Assembly (NCBI GenBank): GCA_021296025.1
Contig: JAGWBF010000021.1
Span: 1-17,535, forward strand
Direction: 5' to 3'
DNA: 17,535 bases
Source: Dehalococcoidia bacterium
GTDB taxonomy: Bacteria > Chloroflexota > Dehalococcoidia > Lucifugimonadales > JAGWBF01
In this document: positions 14,677 to 17,535 of the stretch, piece after piece
Layout: every line of letters starts with the position of its first letter
How positions within the stretch are numbered: position 1 is the stretch's first letter
Notes under the pieces: generated by a model
What the model saw: only the letters and a program-made list of their open reading frames with translations
Database searches by the model: none
Told to the model about the DNA's origin: nothing
Made by a program: the position numbers and the translations under genes

Positions 14677-14691
14677 TGCTTCGACGAAGCA
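14677..14691. promoter_or_regulatory. Perfect palindrome, candidate operator of the thioesterase gene
   Basis: TGCTTCGACGAAGCA is a perfect 7-1-7 inverted repeat, 40-54 bases upstream of the thioesterase ATG. A similar half-site, AGCTTCGA, follows at 14700-14707. If transcription starts just downstream of the - strand TAGAAT at 14719-14724, the palindrome lies in the early leader, a common repressor position. No regulator gene is near. Confidence 0.35.
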
Positions 14692-14888
14692 CCTGGGACA
14701 GCTTCGAAACGCCCACCTATTCTATCTTGGAGAGGAGGCTAAATCCACCCACACCCTGCCTCGGCCTCAAGGCGAGGTGGGACTGACGGTAATCGGGGCG
14801 GCCCTTCGTCACATCCAACCGTTCGTCCTTCCTGCCCTTCTTATCGGGGTTCCCGCGAGAACGGCAGGGGCCTGGGAATGGTCCCGCC

Positions 14889-14918
14889 TTGAATAGCCAG
14901 CTTCCTTTGGGATATCAT
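14889..14918 (+). promoter_or_regulatory. Candidate promoter of the OTCase-like gene
   Basis: TTGAAT (14889-14894) and TATCAT (14913-14918) are 18 bases apart, each one or two bases from consensus. Transcription would begin near 14925, leaving a short leader before the ATG at 14939, consistent with its weak Shine-Dalgarno. Confidence 0.45.
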
Positions 14919-14938
14919 GCAGGCCGGTAGATGCAGCT

Positions 14939-15844
14939 ATGAGCAAGCGAGACTTCCTGTCCATTCTCGACCTGACCCCGGAGGAGATAAGCCATGTTCT
15001 CCACCGGGCTGTCCAGTTGTCCGAGGGGCAGCCCAGCTCTGCCCTCGCGGGCAAGAGCGTGGCCCTGCTCTTCGAGAAGCCGTCCCTCCGCACCAAGGCC
15101 AGCTTCCAGGTGGGCATTCACCAAATGGGCGGATATCCCTTTTACATGGGTCCCGACGAGGTCGGCTTGGGCGTACGGGAAGCGGTCTCGGATGTGGCCA
15201 AGGTGCTGTCCAGCTACGTGGACTGCATAGTGGCCCGGGTCTTTTCCCATGCCCACCTGGGCGAGCTGGCCCACCATTCCAGCGTCCCTGTGATCAATGC
15301 CCTGTCCGATTGGGAGCACCCCTGCCAGGCCCTGGCGGACCTTCAGACCATCTGTCAGCACAAGGGAGCGCTGGAGGGCAACACGATAGCTTTCATAGGC
15401 GACGGCAACAACGTTGCCCGCAGCCTGTGCATGGGCGCGGCTGCATTAGGAGCCTCTTTCACCATCGCCTCCCCCGAGGGGTACGACCTGGACGATGAGA
15501 CCCTCGGCCGGTCACGAGAGCTGGCCCCGGCGAGCTCCATCAACTGTGTCCGCAGGCCCGGGGATGGCGTGATTGGGGCCGACGTAGTGTACACCGATGT
15601 CTGGACCAGCATGGGGCAGGAGAAGGATTCTGCAGCCCGCATGGAGGCCTTTGCGGGGTACACTGTGGATTCGGCTCTCCTCTCCCGCGCGAGACCCGGC
15701 GCCATATTCATGCACGACCTCCCGGCCCACTACGGGGAGGAGGTTACCGAAGGTATGCTGGAACATCCTCAATCGGTGGTGTTCCACCAGGCAGAAAACC
15801 GGCTTCACGCCCAGAAGGCTCTCCTGGAACTGGTCCTTTCGTGA
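14939..15844 (+). CDS. argF: Ornithine carbamoyltransferase-like
   Basis: OTCase makes citrulline from ornithine and carbamoyl phosphate in arginine synthesis. The 301-residue protein has the expected length. The carbamoyl-phosphate motif SxRTR reads SLRTK (49-53), followed by R100, HPCQ (127-130) and the ornithine-binding DVWTSMG (220-226). The normally conserved HCLP active-site motif reads HDLP (259-262), so the cysteine that in characterised OTCases contacts ornithine is aspartate, and the following RGEEV is YGEEV. ENRLHAQKA (286-294) with R288 is intact. SMG favours ornithine over acetyl- or succinylornithine or putrescine, but the D260 change leaves the acceptor open. No other arg genes lie in the window; der follows 54 bases later. 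Confidence 0.85.
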   Translation: MSKRDFLSILDLTPEEISHVLHRAVQLSEGQPSSALAGKSVALLFEKPSLRTKASFQVGIHQMGGYPFYMGPDEVGLGVREAVSDVAKVLSSYVDCIVARVFSHAHLGELAHHSSVPVINALSDWEHPCQALADLQTICQHKGALEGNTIAFIGDGNNVARSLCMGAAALGASFTIASPEGYDLDDETLGRSRELAPASSINCVRRPGDGVIGADVVYTDVWTSMGQEKDSAARMEAFAGYTVDSALLSRARPGAIFMHDLPAHYGEEVTEGMLEHPQSVVFHQAENRLHAQKALLELVLS

Positions 15845-15898
15845 CCATGTAGCAAGAGCCAAGGCCTGGCCGGCAGCAACATCCGTAGGAAATCTCCA

Positions 15899-17218
15899 AT
15901 GCCCCTTCCACTGGTAGCCATCGTAGGACGACCCAACGTAGGGAAGTCCACCCTGTTCAACCGCCTGGCGAACCGGCGGGATGCCATCGTCACCGACATC
16001 CCCGGCACGACCAGGGACCGGCTCCTCGCCGAAGTCGCCTGGAACGACTCCCGGTTCATCCTGGTGGACACCGGCGGGCTGGAACCCTACCCCCAGGATG
16101 TCCTTCGGGACCAGGTGAAAGCCCAGGTGGAGGCGGCGGTGGACCAGGCCGACCTGATCATCTTCCTTGTGGATGTGGAGGATGGTGTGGTTCCTATGGA
16201 CCTGGAGATCGCCGGCTGGCTCCGTCAGAGGCAAAAGCCCCTGGTCTTGGCCGTAAACAAGGTCGACAACCAGAAGCGCCGGGCCTCTGCCGCCGAGTTC
16301 GAGCAGATTGGCCTGTCGGAACCTGTGCAGATCAGTGCGTACCACAACCTGGGCATCTACGACCTGATGGATCAGGTGGTCCCGACCATAGGCGTTTCTC
16401 CCGAGGAGACCGAGGATGCCCCCGAGGGGATGAGCCTTTCGATAGTGGGAAGGCCCAACGTCGGCAAGTCTATGCTCGTGAATGCAATCCTGGGGGAGGA
16501 GCGGGCCATCGTCAGCGAGATTCCGGGCACCACCCGCGATGCCCTGGATACCCCTTTCCTATACGAGGACAAACCCGTTGTCCTGGTGGACACAGCCGGT
16601 ATCCGGCGACCTGGAAGGATTGGGAGGAGCATCGAGTTCTACAGCGTGCTGAGGGCGATGCGGGCAGTGCAGCGAAGCGACATAGCCCTGCTGGTCATGG
16701 ATGCGACGGAGCTGGCCACTGCCCAGGACGCTCACATACTGGGGGATGTTTGGGATGAGTACAAGGGCATCATAGTGGTAGTGAACAAGTGGGACCTCGT
16801 GCCCAAGGAGGACCCGGGAGAGCGGGAGATTGCTGTCCAGACCATCCGCCAACGGTTCCACTTCATGCCCTACGCTCCCATAACCTTCACTTCGGCGACC
16901 ATGGGGCAGGGTCTGGGCGAGCTGATGGACCTGGCCTTCGAGGTGTATGGGGAACGGACACGACGGGTCCCGGCCAGCCGCCTGAACCATGCCTTAATGG
17001 ATGCCCTGGGGGACCACATGCCCCCCGCCCGGAAGGGCAAGAGCCTCCGAATAGGCGATATACGCCAGGTGGACATCAACCCGCCTACCTTCCTGGTTAA
17101 GGTCAACAACCCCAAACTGGTGCACTTTTCGTACCACAGGTACCTGGAGAACCGCCTAAGGGCCACCCTGGGCTTCACCCACACCCATCTGAGACTGGTG
17201 TTCAAGGGACGCATGTAA
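15899..17218 (+). CDS. der: Ribosome-assembly GTPase Der (EngA)
   Basis: Der is a two-GTPase protein required for 50S subunit maturation. The 439-residue protein has both G domains and a C-terminal KH-like domain. The first has GRPNVGKS (10-17), PGTTRD (35-40), DTGG (57-60) and NKVD (120-123). The second has GRPNVGKS (184-191), PGTTRD (209-214), DTAG (231-234) and NKWD (296-299). The KH-like domain (about 355-439) contains the usual NNPKLVHFSYHRYLENRLR run. The acidic linker between G domains (about 168-177) is short. AGGAA at 15887-15891, seven bases before the ATG, supports the start. The plsY-like gene starts four bases after the stop; the der-plsY pairing is seen in other bacteria. Confidence 0.97.
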   Translation: MPLPLVAIVGRPNVGKSTLFNRLANRRDAIVTDIPGTTRDRLLAEVAWNDSRFILVDTGGLEPYPQDVLRDQVKAQVEAAVDQADLIIFLVDVEDGVVPMDLEIAGWLRQRQKPLVLAVNKVDNQKRRASAAEFEQIGLSEPVQISAYHNLGIYDLMDQVVPTIGVSPEETEDAPEGMSLSIVGRPNVGKSMLVNAILGEERAIVSEIPGTTRDALDTPFLYEDKPVVLVDTAGIRRPGRIGRSIEFYSVLRAMRAVQRSDIALLVMDATELATAQDAHILGDVWDEYKGIIVVVNKWDLVPKEDPGEREIAVQTIRQRFHFMPYAPITFTSATMGQGLGELMDLAFEVYGERTRRVPASRLNHALMDALGDHMPPARKGKSLRIGDIRQVDINPPTFLVKVNNPKLVHFSYHRYLENRLRATLGFTHTHLRLVFKGRM

Positions 17219-17222
17219 AGGG

Positions 17223-17535
17223 ATGGCCGTCGTAGCCTTCAAACTGGCGATAGCTCCCATGGTGGCTGTGTACATGGTTGTAGTGCCCCTCGTCCTGGAT
17301 ATGGACGAGAGTGTGGTCCAGTACGCCTACTTCCTTCCCATATCCTATCTCCTGGGTTCCGTTCCTTGGGGTTACCTCCTCACCCAGACCATCAAGGGAA
17401 TGGATGTCCGCGAGTACGGGAGCGGCAGCACCGGGACGTCCAATGTGCTCCGCACCGCCGGGGGAGCGTTGGCCGCGGCGGCTCTGGTACTGGATGTCAG
17501 CAAGGGGGCGCTGGCTGTGCTCCTGGCGCGGGTGG
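17223..17535 (+). CDS. plsY: Acyl-phosphate glycerol-3-phosphate acyltransferase (PlsY)-like, 5' part
   Basis: PlsY transfers an acyl group from acyl-phosphate to glycerol-3-phosphate, the first step of phospholipid synthesis. The frame is open from the ATG at 17223 to the window end (104 codons), so the 3' part is missing. SYLLGSVPWGYLL (41-53) and EYGSGSTGTSNVLRT (65-79) match PlsY motifs 1 and 2, and LVLDVSKGALAV (89-100) the following helix. Motif 2 usually reads GSGNxGATN, so N to S and A-T to T-S changes are present. The canonical N-terminus would begin near M27; the upstream 26 residues form an extra hydrophobic segment. The start overlaps an AAAGGG site and lies four bases past der, so translational coupling is likely. 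Confidence 0.82.
   Translation, partial: MAVVAFKLAIAPMVAVYMVVVPLVLDMDESVVQYAYFLPISYLLGSVPWGYLLTQTIKGMDVREYGSGSTGTSNVLRTAGGALAAAALVLDVSKGALAVLLARV

Larger units (their letters stand above)
14638..14938. other. 301-base divergent intergenic region
   Basis: No gene is supported here; open frames have no ribosome site or recognisable product. It holds a perfect palindrome (14677-14691), a TTCGAA repeat of its half-site (14703-14708), a possible - strand -10 (14719-14724), a bulged hairpin without T-run (14759-14777), a degenerate relic of the CCCGCGA-type repeat near 14845-14880, and the argF-like promoter (14889-14918). Confidence 0.5.

Noticed and set aside
14660..14896. Small + strand open frame in the divergent spacer before argF
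   Set aside because: No Shine-Dalgarno, implausible composition, and it overlaps the palindrome and promoter features.

Overview
The window is GC-rich bacterial chromosome packed with genes on both strands. Gene content and protein style suggest a Chloroflexota bacterium, perhaps Dehalococcoidia/SAR202-like: a fenitrothion-hydrolase-type membrane protein, a CaiB/BaiF CoA-transferase, a cytosolic reductive-dehalogenase-like corrinoid/Fe-S protein, and extended -10 promoters. This placement is inference; no rRNA or other phylogenetic marker RNA is present.

Layout. Positions 1-73 may hold the tail of an upstream gene. Next, on +, come a polytopic membrane protein with a cytosolic six-cysteine loop (113-1726), a thioredoxin-reductase-like flavoprotein (1871-2791) behind a promoter whose -10 lies in a perfect 18-bp palindrome, and an isocitrate lyase/PEP mutase family enzyme (2856-3710). 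A lipoprotein HtrA-type protease runs convergently on - (to 3756). Divergent from it is a + cluster: a family III CoA-transferase followed by the molybdate ABC transporter modA, modB and modC (5242-9113). On - lie a tryptophan-rich hypothetical protein (9230-9712) and a ketopantoate-reductase family protein (9794-10711). On + follow a ThDP-dependent enzyme (10857-12548) and the reductive-dehalogenase-like protein (12722-13993). A convergent intergenic region (13994-14283) has back-to-back terminator-like hairpins and an 81-bp inverted-repeat element. It separates the dehalogenase-like gene from a FlK-type hotdog thioesterase (-, 14284-14637). The window ends with housekeeping genes on +: an ornithine carbamoyltransferase-like gene, the ribosome-assembly GTPase der, and a plsY-like acyltransferase cut by the window end.

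How the genes may work together. ModABC would import molybdate for Mo enzymes; none is encoded here. The CoA-transferase, lyase-family, ThDP and thioesterase genes look like a patchwork of organic-acid and acyl-CoA metabolism. The cytosolic corrinoid/Fe-S protein and the thioesterase, whose triad spacing matches FlK, raise a halo-organic theme, but no substrate is shown by the sequence.

No CRISPR array, tRNA, rRNA, transposase, phage gene or complete insertion sequence was seen. The most unusual items are the membrane protein's cysteine-rich loop beside a redox flavoprotein, the palindromic operator-like site, the W-rich hypothetical protein, the non-exported dehalogenase-like enzyme, and the altered motifs in OTCase and PlsY.
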